A stretch of DNA of 64,000 nucleotides from Nematostella vectensis (Eukaryota > Cnidaria > Anthozoa > Actiniaria > Edwardsiidae), in contig NC_064045.1 of the NCBI RefSeq assembly GCF_932526225.1, positions 4,350,498-4,414,497 of the forward strand, written 5' to 3'. Position numbers and translations under genes: made by a program. Numbering within the stretch: position 1 is the first letter of the stretch; the number at the start of each line of letters is the position of its first letter. Below are positions 12,658 through 23,781 of the stretch, piece by piece. The notes beneath the pieces are model-generated. The model saw only the letters and a list, made by a program, of their open reading frames with translations. It searched no databases and was not told the origin of the DNA.

Positions 12658-13293
12658 ATGAGTAATAGTAACGTTTGGCTTAGTGTCTTCTTGCCTGCTT
12701 CTGTATGCATCGCCTTTATGATATGGAGTGTTCTGCTTTGTTTGTATTTTGGTATGAAAAGCGCAAAAGGAACGGATAATTTGGATAAAGAGCAGTCATT
12801 CGTCTTAAAAAGGCGCAGAATAGCCTACTTGAGAAAAATCTTCCAAAAAATAAAGGAGGCATGTAAAGGAAAGGAGTCCCGTTTGATGACAGATACAAGT
12901 GGGGCATGTAAAGGAAAGGAGTCCCGTTTGATGACAGATACAAGTGGGGCATGTAAAGGAAAGGAGTCCCGTTTGATGACAGATACAAGTGGGGCATGTA
13001 AAGGAAAGGAGTCCCGTTTGATGACAGATACAAGTGGGGCATGTAAAGGAAAGGAGTCCCGTTTGATGACAGATACAAGTAAAGAATCTGGCTCTTTCTC
13101 GACCTCAAGCGAGATGCAAAAGAACAAGACCCAAACTCGCCTCAGCATGTACCCAAGCTACTTTAGAAGGCCTCTTGACACGAAAGAGATGATGACAGGG
13201 GACGCGGACAGGAAACCTAACGTCATAATCGAAGGGACGATGTGGTCTTACACGCCAGCCTTGTTTTTACATTATGCCACCTTTAGGGGATAA
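12658..13293 (+). CDS. Hypothetical single-pass membrane protein with five 15-residue repeats
   Basis: A 211-residue uninterrupted ORF. Residues about 7-33 form one hydrophobic helix (LSVFLPASVCIAF and on), followed by a basic cytoplasmic-looking stretch with KRRR. Residues about 68-141 are five copies of a 15-residue repeat beginning ACKGKESRLMTDTSG, encoded by nucleotide-identical 45-bp units. A Ser/Thr-rich linker and a tail with RRPLDTKEMM follow. I recognise no family. The N-terminal TM design and 15-codon periodicity favour a real protein, but there is no homolog in the window, no clear polyadenylation signal, and a minisatellite starts about 145 bases downstream. It could be one exon of a larger gene or a chance ORF. 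Confidence 0.45.
   Translation: MSNSNVWLSVFLPASVCIAFMIWSVLLCLYFGMKSAKGTDNLDKEQSFVLKRRRIAYLRKIFQKIKEACKGKESRLMTDTSGACKGKESRLMTDTSGACKGKESRLMTDTSGACKGKESRLMTDTSGACKGKESRLMTDTSKESGSFSTSSEMQKNKTQTRLSMYPSYFRRPLDTKEMMTGDADRKPNVIIEGTMWSYTPALFLHYATFRG
12859..13080 (+). repeat. 45-bp minisatellite, five identical copies, in frame
   Basis: Five tandem units starting GCATGTAAAGGAAAGG show no substitutions between copies. The unit length preserves the frame of the 211-residue ORF; the antisense ORFs across it are by-products. Confidence 0.9.
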
Positions 13294-13437
13294 GTAAACT
13301 GTGAAAGAGGAACTTTATAAATATGTTAGGATATGTTAGTATTAAGGCTTTCTGGAGACGTTAGTAAAATTTCTATGTCTGCACACGAGTGATAGTATTG
13401 CAGTGCACAACTCTTTCTTGTTCTCTTTTATTATTTA

Positions 13438-14022
13438 TGGTGAGCGCGTGATGTGTTTCCTAGTAAGAGCGTTTACTCGTAAGCGCGTAATGTGTTTACT
13501 GGTAAGCGCGTGATGTGTTTACTGGTAAGCGCGTGATGTGTTTACTGGTAAGCGCGTAATGTGTTTACTGGTAAGCGCGTGATGTGTTTACTGGTAAGCG
13601 CGTGATGTGTTTACTCGTAAGCGCGTAATGTGTTTACTGGTAACTGCGTGATGTGTTTACGGTTTAGCGAGTGTTGTGTTTACTGGTAACTGCGTGATGT
13701 GTTTACGGTTTAGCGAGTGTTGTGTTTACTGGTAAGCGCGTAATGTGTTTACTGGTAACCGCGTGATGTGTTTACTGGTAAGCGCGTAATGTGTTTACTG
13801 GTAAGCGCGTGATGTGTTTACTGGTAAGCGCGTGATGTGTTTACTGGTAAGTGCGTGGTGTGTTTACTGGTAAGTGCGTGGTGTGTTTACTGGTAAGCGC
13901 GTGGTTTGTTTACTGATAAGCGCGTAATGTGTTTACTGGTAAGCGCGTGATGTGTTTATTGGTAAGTGTGTGGTGTGTTTACTGGTGAGCGCGTGATATG
14001 TGTTTACTAGTAAGCGCGTGAT
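13438..14022 (+). repeat. 23-bp minisatellite
   Basis: About 25 copies of a unit containing GTAAGCGCGTGATGTG and TTTACTG. Variants include ACTGCG and TTTAGCGAG subtypes, which alternate near 13640-13730. Each unit contains CTG-GTAAGC, which resembles a 5' splice site. No gene is assigned here. Confidence 0.9.
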
Positions 14023-16581
14023 GCACCTGCAGTCTCGCTTCCTGGAAGCCGGTATTCATTTCAGCAATCTTTGATGGGGTCGGACATACAGATCGCCTAT
14101 CAAAACCTTCAGTGGAATCTCTCTAAATTACAGAACAACTAACATTCTCTAAATTTAAATATATTTTCTAAACTTGTTCAAGACGAATATTCTTGTGTCA
14201 TAGGCCAAAAGCAAAATCATCTTCCGCTGTAACCAACATTTACGAGCTTCTGGGTGTGTTCTGTTATGTTGTTGGGGGAGGGGGCGGGGCTGTAGCCGCT
14301 GATCGTACATGCTGGGCAAGGATTGGCCGTCTTCTTTCTTTATTGATCCGCATTACAAATCATCTACCGATGACGAGCGGGTCGGAGGTTGGCTGCGTTT
14401 GGCAAGTACATTCGGAATGTAGTAAAGGATCATCTCTATACGAAAGTTGACGAAACCAACTTTAGAGAGTTCTGACTAAAGCAACCTAGAGCATTGCCGT
14501 GTAGTGTCCCGTAACAAGTTACTGTGCTGGTGAAGATGCTGCTCAATTTATACAGCCTTATTAATAAACTGGTCGAACTGGTTTTAAGGATGATTTAAGA
14601 ATAGAAGATCGGATGTTGACTTTTAAACTATTAAATAATAAATGACTAAGACAAAATTCGTTATGATCAAAAGAAGAGTTTGACTATAGTATTATGCAAA
14701 ATTAAGGCAAGGTAATAGCGGTAAGATTAGGATAAAAGTAATCGTTAAATTGTTATTTGTGCCTGGCAAATATAAGTCAGTTTTGCTAAAAACTGGATCC
14801 TCGAGCATGGCTAAACACCAACTACGCACGCTTAGTCAAACAATAAAAAGATCCACGTAAAGTAAATAAGCAAAATGTGAAATGAAAAGTGAAAGTAAAT
14901 AGTTAACTGACGTGTCAGAAACGACTTTTGCATAGATTAACAATTTCTTCGTTACAAACTTTCTAATTTGATTTCCTGTACAATCTTTTAGGGAATTTCC
15001 AATATTCAATGCGCGTTTAGGGGAGATTTTCAGCATACTCCTGGATGTTTGACTGCTAACGGTTTGCAAATCCATCGTGTAATTGGTCAAAATAAATATT
15101 TCATACATATTTCTTTTTTCCGATTAAATTTGACATTTACAGGTGATGGGAACATCCAACCAATCACAACGTAATGGTTTGTGTTTCACTAGCACTCTAC
15201 CTTTCCTGATGCTTGTGCGAGAGGCGAGGGGTATTTCATTGTCGATGGATTAAGTATCTCACATTTTTATTAAAACACTGTATTTTGGTTATTTTTGAGG
15301 GGGTGGGGGCTCAGAAAATTTCCTTCTGTGGTTTTTATCATGATCAGGGACGGATCCAGGATGTCAAAATTGGGGGTGGATGATGGCCGGATTGACAGTT
15401 TATAACCTGACCCAGTGGTTCTTGGTAGGTCACATAGATCTAACAATACTTCACGCTGAATTGGATTTGTCGCGTCAAGTCAAGCAGGCGAAGGCACATG
15501 GACATTACCTCCCGTCCCTCAGACATTAATTTCCTTCAAACAAAGTAACTTTCATTTTTTTTTTACTGGATATGCATCCAACCCATCCCTCCCCCCTCCT
15601 GTATCCGCCCCTGCTTGCCACAGGACTGCCCGTGATGTATCTGGTGATGAGATCATGTGCTAAAGACAGTGGGGAATTTTCTTTTCTTAGGGAAAATGTG
15701 GTCCTCCCTTCTTTACTCACTTGTTGATGCTCAAAGTGGTTTCTATTTGTTTTGAGTTGTCTAGAAAGTCGGGCGCGACTAGTAAACACTCTCTGTAAAC
15801 TTTTTTGGAAACTAAATACAAAACCATGCAAATAAATAATCTTTAATACTTCATTGTCATTGCGGAAATTCGTAACGATAAAAGAAATGACAGAATGGAA
15901 AATGAGTGAGAATGTCGCGCGCCATTTCACTTCAAGGCTTTAATTTCCCGCGGAAACTAAAGATGATCAACTTCCGCTAGCAATTTGCTATTCAATTTTT
16001 AGCCCTACGGATCATCAAATATAAAACAATGTTAACTATATCAGAACGGGTATTTTAACATCGTGTAATAGTTACTTACAATATTCAAAAATGATATCTC
16101 AACTATTAATTCTTGAAATTATATACAAAAAAATTACACATATTATTATATACACATATAATTAGACATATTTCCAAATATCTCCAATAGTTCCAAGTAT
16201 CTACTGTATTTAATGTTCCTTGAATAATCCCCATTATTATAGGTTTTCTTTGTTGGATTCTTTTTGCTAAATTGTCAAAGCCATGGCAGAACTTCCGTAT
16301 GTCTTTCACATTTTGAATGTCATATTTTTTCAATTGCAAATAGTAAATCGTGGACAAGTCTGTGGACACATTCTGATTCAGCTTGCTCTTTCACTGTCTT
16401 ACTCTAGTATTGTAATATGCAGTGAGCACTCTCAGTGAACACTGGGATAACAATAGATAAACATCTCCAGTATTGAATTCATCTCAGGTTGAGCTCTTCC
16501 CAAATGATGAGGCCCTCGTTGAGTGGCTGATCTTGACACATTATATCTTATGGTAACTATATTGTTCCCGCCATTTATGAA
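14023..16581. other. Intergenic stretch
   Basis: No coding region is supported. It holds one short inverted-terminus element at 15345-15613. Several ORFs of 85-134 codons occur on both strands but show no family motif and no splice context. Confidence 0.5.
15345..15613. mobile_element. Short inverted-terminus element (CAGGGACGGATCC)
   Basis: The left end CAGGGACGGATCCAGG and right end CCTGTATCCGCCCCTG are near-perfect inverted repeats about 270 bases apart. The interior is non-coding. The ends resemble those of the element at 16763-16912. Confidence 0.6.
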
Positions 16582-19170
16582 TTATATTGAATGGTGTTTG
16601 TCTGAGTCACTTGACGACATGACACTCACACCATCTGTCACATCTGTTTCCACCTCTCCACCGTAAAATGCGCTGGGAGGGGGAATAATTGGTCCTCGTG
16701 TGAACACGCCCTGCAAGAGGAAGAAGTGCAAGGTGAGAAAAAAACAGTGATTGGTGAACTATCCAGGGGCGGTTCTAGCTTTTCGCTAAAGGGGGGGTTT
16801 GTCTCAGTGACAAAGGGGGGAGGGTGTAACTTTTTTGTTACATATGACTTTCTGGCAGCCCAAAGGGGGGGTTTAAGCCCCCCTAACCCCTCCCCCTAGA
16901 TCCGCTACTGGGCTTTACAGACAAAGCTCAAGTTAGAACAACTAGATTCTACTAAATTCTATGTCAAATTGACTTTTTGCCTGAGGAGTGTTCTAAGGTT
17001 TAATTCACTATAGGCAAGTATCCAGGGTCGCAAAGGGAATACAAAGAGAGATGCAGAGATTCCATATAAAAAAAATCTATGGTTTTGTTATTCTCCAATA
17101 AAAAAGACTCCTTCTTGGAGGTCAAAAGGGCATTCATGTTCCCTGCAACCACCCCTAGCAACACGCCAGAACTACATTCAACTTTACTTGATAACTGAAC
17201 ATTTTAGAGAATGTTTGCATGCACCAAATTCATACTCACTCGTCTTTGTTGTTGCAGCCGCAACTCAGGGTGTCTGATAGGGTCGTTAAGAGGGTAGACA
17301 ATCTGGAGTTGAGGCTGCGATTGAACTGGAGCTGAGTGTCGACGCCTTAATACTGCGTTCTCCTCTTGGATTCTCAGGCAATGTTCCCTGTACATCTCAA
17401 CCTTGAACAAAAAAGAAGATTCTTTTGATATAGAGGTAGATACAGGGGGCAGATATCCACACTACTACAAAGTAAAAGCAATATCTCTCTGTTTGGTATA
17501 AAATAACAAATGAAGTCTCAAGCTTATGAGAGGACCCTCTAATCCTCCCCTGGGTTATAATCACTTTGAATGGTGGATAGGTTAAGATGTGTATAAAGAA
17601 TGCATATGTATACAGGTAGGCTTGTTTGAGACATACAACACTACCTGAGTGCAAAATGTTGTTAACTATGACTTTGTGAAAGATGTATAAGAAAATCAAT
17701 AAATACCTCTTGAGTCAATGTAGCTATAATCTCTTGGGCATTTGCCAGTTCTGCTTGTATGCACTCTTTCTCTTTCTGGACACGCTCCCGATCTCTTCTC
17801 TCACACGAGAAGTCTTCCTTGAATTGTTGCATCTATTGAATAGAAACAAGTTAACAATATATAATCCTTGAAATGATCACACACATACAGACAACATAAA
17901 ATATGGTAGAAATTTTTTTTTACATTAGTGCACCTTAATTATGAAAATAAAGACATGCATAATATGCTGATCATATTTTTGCAATATTTAAGTGCCAATT
18001 AAAATCAGTAATTTAGATATATTTGGGATAATTGATTTGTATTAATACCAACCTGGATTTTCACGTGATCCAAGTCTTCGTTGTTAACATGTGTTTGGGC
18101 TGTTTGGTTGCCTTTATTTCTCAAGGCCTCTGCAAGTCTCATCACCTCAGTTTCTAATGCTAGAACATGACTTTTGGATTCCTCTAGCTTCCGTCTGGTT
18201 TCATTTAGCTCCTCTCGAATTTCATCTTTTTCTTGGTTGTGTTTTGATGACATTTGTTCATACTCGTCTCTCCATTTTCTGTTCACTGTTAAAGCCTGTG
18301 TTAACAAGGACATGATTTCTTTGTAAAAATACGTTGTCAACAGTAAAATCTTTAACTTAATTTATATACACGATTCTTGTTAAAACCGGTTTGGCCTGTG
18401 TGAGCTTGTAAACAAACCGGACAAGGCAGGTGTGAAACCTGATGTCCAAAGTCGAAATTTTGACGAAAAGCGATTTTGGCAACTATTATTTTGGACAAAA
18501 AGCGTGCCATAGAAAATACGTCAAATATCAACCATATTTCTCCAAGGCGTTCTTTGTGCCCACGCACGCATATAAACACAAAGCAAACCGCGAGTTAATT
18601 TAATTTTTTCGACAATATCTCAATATTCTACGCACTACTAAAAATATTTTGAGCCCTTCTCGAAATTTCTATGGGTTGGCGTGAATTAGGAAAGATATAA
18701 TATTGTGCAAGAATAACGCGTTTTTTTGTGTGTGGCAAGCATAAATTTAAGTTTTTTTTAATAAAGACAGTACATGGAAGGCTCGTTATTTGTTTCATTT
18801 AATATAGCATCTTACCTCGTCCAACTGCCTCTCAAGGCGTGAATCATTCGAGTTTGCACTTGTAACAGAGTTAGACTATCGGGGGCAAATATATTCAAAT
18901 TAGACATGAAATTTAGTAAGCTACACACAACCGAAACAACTTGACCAACGTTCAACCTAGTCTTACCGAGTTTATTTGCTCAGTAGGCAAGCGATTTGTC
19001 ATGTCTTGTAGTATTGTCTCCAGCATTTCATTCTCCCTAGTGAACCTCCTGCAACGTTCCTGTTCATTTTGCAGCTTGACAAGTAAAGCTCTCTTTTCTT
19101 CCAGCGTTTTAAGGTAGGTCTTTTGCATTTCCGCACACTTCGAGCAACGAGATTTCAAATTGGCGGCCAT
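16582..19170 (-). CDS. TNIP/ABIN-like ubiquitin-binding coiled-coil protein, six exons
   Basis: Exons (all in phase 0): 19170-18967, 18875-18816, 18295-18053, 17832-17707, 17401-17240, 16710-16582, giving 307 residues and a TAA stop. All introns are GT-AG. Almost the whole protein is predicted coiled coil. Exon 4 (residues 170-211) carries EDFSCERRDRERVQKEKE, matching the UBAN ubiquitin-chain-binding signature of the ABIN/TNIP, optineurin and NEMO adaptors; a MYREHC-type segment follows. The C-terminus is proline- then serine/aspartate-rich. Vertebrate TNIPs dampen NF-kB signalling by binding linear or K63 ubiquitin with A20. The same role here is inference. The start is the first ATG, with MAANLKSRCSKC. 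Optineurin or NEMO relatives are alternatives, but those usually carry extra domains. The exon structure is well supported; the family call is moderate. Confidence 0.8.
16763..16912. mobile_element. Short inverted-terminus element in the last intron of the TNIP-like gene
   Basis: The ends CCAGGGGCGGTTCTAG and CTAGATCCGCTACTGG are imperfect inverted repeats around a G-rich then C-rich, non-coding interior. It lies in the intron 16711-17239. Confidence 0.55.
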
Positions 19171-19267
19171 CTTGTTCTATACCAATAAATGCTTGCTTCT
19201 GTCACAAAAAAGTCCCTTCTGAGTTTCGATAGATCGAGTTTCCTTTTCTTGGAATATTAATATCCTA

Positions 19268-19277
19268 GGGAATTTCT
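19268..19277. promoter_or_regulatory. kB-like site upstream of the TNIP-like gene
   Basis: GGGAATTTCT, one base from the GGGRNWYYCC consensus, lies about 100 bases upstream of the start codon. TNIP genes are NF-kB targets in vertebrates; function here is inference. Confidence 0.3.
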
Positions 19278-19332
19278 CTGTTCAACAAGTTTCGTTTGCT
19301 TCGGAGTAGCTTGTGTTTTGGAGTAGCTTGGG

Positions 19333-19380
19333 TTTTATATAAAAGAAGACGCGATTGTCTTTGACGTCATGATGACGTCC
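19333..19380 (-). promoter_or_regulatory. Candidate promoter: TATA-like palindrome and two CRE/ATF sites
   Basis: TTTTATATAAAA (19333-19344) is followed by TGACGTCA (19362-19369) and TGACGTCC (19373-19380), all 160-210 bases upstream of the start codon of the TNIP-like gene. TGACGTCA is the full CREB/ATF palindrome. Confidence 0.4.
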
Positions 19381-22320
19381 TGATATTTTTAGAATGACAT
19401 AAGAAACCCAAATCTGTGGGTTTTCCCGTATCATCGTCGAATAACAAAGTCACGTAGTAAAAAATGGGATAACCAAAGCCCCGTAAAAATAAAACCTATT
19501 GAGTCGACTGGAATTTACCCAAAATATAGAGGAAACTTACACACAAAATTTACCCCGGATGATAGAGCTATGTTTTGTATTTTACGGGAGAGTTTTAGCA
19601 CGAGACGATCACTTCAGCATCTCGTCTAAAATGATTTACAAAACACAAATCATCTCCAAGGCATGTGATTGAACCCCCAAACCACGCACGATTCGCACGT
19701 GTAAAATTTAGTCTCAGAATTTCCGTAAAAGGGGCACTGAACTAGGAGAGGCTAGAAATTTTATGTATATCCTAATATGGAAAAATACAAAAAGCCCAAA
19801 TAGTCGTGATCGTGAACCAGGAGAATAAATACAATACACCAAAAACTGCCAAATTTTTGTCTTTAATAAGGGCAGATATGGAAGATATTTTGGTATTATT
19901 TATGACATACCAAATTGATCTGGGATTTTTTTTTTACATTTAATTCGCTTATCTACAAATAGCACGTCTATTGCGAACCGGAAGTGGACTTTCAGCCGTT
20001 GTGTTGGGTATTGCGATCGCGCACCATCTTGCTAATACACTCTTTTTTTTATATGAACCTTTTGAAGACTTCAAAGTTATCGAAGTCACACGGTCACATC
20101 AAATGGGGGAGGTAAGGAAAAGCTAGAGAAGGGGAGGAATGGGACAAGGCCTTCGGTGTATAAATGAAACTGTTTCATGGTATTCACCGGTAGCAGGAGA
20201 CAGTGTTTTATGCGAGGGAAGCTTGGGGTCCCTCTTCCCCCCCCCCCCCCCTCCCTCCCCCCTCTTTGTCTTCCTGTTACTTATCACAAGGCTTACCATT
20301 CTCTCGTTGTTATCATCCTGTCATGATCTATTACGAAATAAAGGTTGAATGAAATCTCATAAAGTTGTTTTTGATGTCAATAAATGGTAAAAAACATCGA
20401 AACCTTATGATTATGACAACGGGAGGATGCCGTAAGCCTGTGTGCTTATTCCAGCGATCACTAGTATTGTCTCAGCGGAGGGTATCGTGTGATGTGCCAT
20501 AATGATCTTAAGAGCTTACTTGCCATAGCCGTAGCAGGCCTCGAATTATTTGGGGGGGAGGGGCACGATACAGAAACATTAAGAAAACAATGGGGGGCAC
20601 AGCCACGCCCCTACTGGTCATTTTCTTATAATTATTGAAAATACTGGGGGGGACGTGCTCAACCAGTGCCCCACCCCCTGCTACGGCCCGGCAGGAGGAA
20701 AAGAGGGAGATTTGATACTGCATCATCAGTCAAAGCCAGCATGATGCGGACGACCGCTGCATAGCATCGTAGTCTATAAATTTAAAATAATATAGGTACG
20801 CTTGTGTATAGGCGGTCATCGTTCCCAGTCATAATAATATAATCTCTAGGGCAAAAAATGGCAAGTTTTCCCAAAATAAGGTCTGGTTAACTTCGGTAAG
20901 CTTGAATTTTTGCATAGAGGTTCCTTATATTATGTTAACCAACATATCAAAAAGTGTTTTTTTTTCTAATGGATTCGTCTTCGAGATATGAGGCTTGAAG
21001 TGCAATTTTCAAATGTTAAAATTATGAGTTCTCTTCGTTTCTAGGGAGAAGTCGGGATCTGATCAGCAATTAAGCCAACTTTGCTCACTAATATCTAAAT
21101 TTCCTATGTTCTAAATTTCTTTAAAATTTGGAATTAAGCTTTTGATCAGAGGAACTCATTGTATGCAAAATCTTGAGCTTATATATTGAGAATTGAAAAT
21201 TTCACGCCATTTTTTTTGCTATGATATAATTTCAGTAATGAGCAGCTATAAGGGGTACAATGGTCGTCCATGACATCTCGGAGGCGCTTATAGTTTCATT
21301 CGCTGGTACGAGAAGGTTAAGTTATTTCGTATGCAAGTTTCGAATTTTCTTCAGCGAATTTTGCACATGAAGAAATAAAAACCGTGACCGTCACGCAAGT
21401 GGCCTGCTGTGACAAGGTAAGCGTCGTTGTACGGGCAAGGGATTATATTAAAGGACATGTATGAAGATAAACAGAAAAATCAAAGCATTTCTAACGTATT
21501 CAAACCTACGTGTGGGCAAAATTGTGAGACACAGACTAAAAACAGAAATTTCCCCCCTATTTCAAGTCCCACACTACCAGTCAAGTTCAGCTACCGATGA
21601 CCCGAGACGGTATGCCTTGAAGTTTCCAGCAAACTCTAGCGACGGCGCTGTGACAGCCTTTGCTGACAGCAGTCTTGCTTGTAATTTGCACATTACAGCT
21701 TTTGCGCATCAGGAGAGTGCCCTTGGACATCACGTGGTCTGCTGGGATAAGGCGCGGGACGCGACAAGGTCAAGTTGAATGACGTCATGATATTACGACG
21801 TTCTAATACAACGCTGTTTCCGGATGAGACAGTTATGCAATGTCTATTTAGTTGTGCAATATCTTCTACGTAAGCGCTATGTTTTTAGATGATCGCTGCC
21901 TAATTTGGTACATCTAGCTTGCAAGCCGGCTTTCTAGTGGGTTTATTCGGAAATTCCGGTTTTTGGGATTCCTGTGGGTTTTTTTAAGCCACAGGGATCC
22001 TGAACCCCAAAAACATTTCCCAGAAAACACACAGGCGAGCCGGCTAACAGGTTATTGGAACATTAGAACTATCCAAGGCGTCTCAATTTTGCTTAAAATG
22101 AAATAAATACCTGTCGCGCTGTGTCGGTGCTCAAGGATCACTTCAAAACCTCTAGTGTGTATGCCCGAAAACAATATTCTACCTTTTCCGTGAACCCTTG
22201 GAATGCCTAATGATCGTAGTCTCTGCTCGTCGCTCGGACATTGGACGCATCTGGGTATAAGGGACAGTGCTGAAAAACGCAAGACTAGTTCCAGTACCGC
22301 GCGGTTAAACTAGCCTTTTT
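19381..22320. other. Intergenic stretch
   Basis: No gene is supported. It contains a C-rich run near 20239 and one inverted-terminus element at 20526-20690. Short ORFs have no recognisable motif. Confidence 0.5.
20526..20690 (-). mobile_element. CTGCTACGGC-ended short element, copy 1
   Basis: The left end is CCGTAGCAGG and the right end CCTGCTACGGC, with a GGGG-rich body. Relatives lie at 23034-23215, 27213-27376 and 29914-30314. The ATGTTTC and GCCACGCC-like interior motifs are shared, so this copy is reversed relative to those. Confidence 0.65.
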
Positions 22321-22325
22321 GTTTT

Positions 22326-22573
22326 GAAATGGCGGCGTTTTACCGGCGGACTGTCACATTTCGACGAATGCTAAGAAAACTAGACCAAACCCAAGGCTAT
22401 AATTTTCTTTATGACTCCCTCATTATCAAACAAATGTGTCATCTTTTGTACAGTATGGTTTTAATGCTGTACAGTTAGTTAAAACAGCGACTGAAGTCAG
22501 CCTTTCGCACCTTTTACTCGAACGATTCAATACTACGATTGTGCTTGTTTTCGCCAGAGCCCGCGCATGCGCA
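22326..22573 (+). promoter_or_regulatory. YY1-like initiator and NRF1 motif, possible unannotated promoter
   Basis: GAAATGGCGGC at 22326-22336 fits the YY1 motif often placed at start codons, and CGCGCATGCGCA at 22562-22573 is a full NRF1 consensus. An ORF opens at the ATG (MAAFYRRTVTFRRMLRKLDQ and on to residue 49) but I found no convincing splice donor or family. It may be a first exon of an unseen gene. Confidence 0.25.
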
Positions 22574-23033
22574 TACGTTATTCAGCACTGTCGGTATAAG
22601 GCAAGCTTCGAGAACAAGCGTGCGCTATAGGGCTCCGAAATGTTTGAATTCATTTTTATGCTTTTGGGTCAAATAAAAGTATGGTAAGGGTTAGGTAGGG
22701 TAACGCGGAGTTGGGTCGTCGGAGGCGGGGGAAGGTTTTACTTTACATGACCGAATGGGACAAACGACGTCTTAGGGAGGTGGGTGGGGATTTTTTCATG
22801 AACGAATGGGCCAAAGGACCCCTTTAGGATGGGAGGGGAATTTTCTGTTCTATAGGATAAAATGTACCTTGTGCGTTTAAATAGTCTTAAAATCTGTGGT
22901 TTTAAAAGTGAGGGAGGGGGTGTACTATAAGTGTACTATACAAATCAAATCACCGAAAACTAGACAAACCTAGGTTGTATGCAGTGGCGGAACAAGAGAA
23001 GGATAAAAGACGAGTTTCTTTTTGTTATTTACA

Positions 23034-23215
23034 GGGCCGTATCAGGGGGCGGGGCTCTGAGGGCACGTGCCCTCCCTCCCCCACCCCAACATTTCTCCCC
23101 TCCCCCACCCCCCTAGTAGTAGTATTATACAGTTGTAAGGAAATGACTAGTACAGCTGTGTCCCCAGCCCCCTCAAAATTTTCTTAATGTTCCTGTTTCA
23201 AGGCCTGCTACGGCT
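23034..23215 (+). mobile_element. CTGCTACGGC-ended short element, copy 2
   Basis: It starts GGCCGTATCAGGGGG and ends GGCCTGCTACGGC, with interior AATGTTCCTGTTTCAAGG resembling the other copies. Non-coding. Confidence 0.65.
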
Positions 23216-23781
23216 CTGGTTTAATAATACAATTTCAAACTTCAATCATTTCTGTCTGTGAACTGAACTTGACAGACCTCCAGGGGCCCTCCAGAGGTTA
23301 CCTGGTTACCCAAAACATTCAATGGACGTCTTTGTGAGAACTTTCGTGTTTGACTATCCAAACCCAAAAGTTTACTAATTTGGCGAGCAGTAGGGTGACA
23401 GAAATTATTTATAAACCGGCGAAATCACTGGAAATTTGACGGTAACATTACACGATGATAAATATACAAAAGGGTGCCTGGGTAATTGTCTTTTCATATC
23501 GTTTACTTTTTTTTCGTTTTTACGGTTTTATTACTAGTACGTATATTTCTACTAGTATGTATAATTCTATGCAAATTCTCATTTCTGTGAAATATTTATC
23601 AGTTCAAATTGCATTGATTTGTCTTTTTAAAATTTCGAGGCATTTGTAATAGAAGGGTCTTGAGATACAAAAATGTGTGAACGACTTCTTCTGAAGACAA
23701 GTTTTATTACAAGTTTTATAACTTTCTTCATCATTTGCTTTCACCCACTTGTCCTGAAATGCGAAATATTATTCGTCACAG

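Noticed and set aside
12716..13148. Two antisense ORFs over the 45-bp repeat
   Set aside because: Shadows of the plus-strand repeat; no protein features of their own.
14193..14450. 85-codon ORF with a Gly run
   Set aside because: The Gly run comes from a short G tract; no motif or splice context.
15526..15930. 134-codon minus-strand ORF
   Set aside because: Its C-terminal part runs into the element at 15345-15613; no family motif.
21461..21778. 105-codon plus-strand ORF
   Set aside because: No recognisable domain, no signal or splice support; kept as non-coding.
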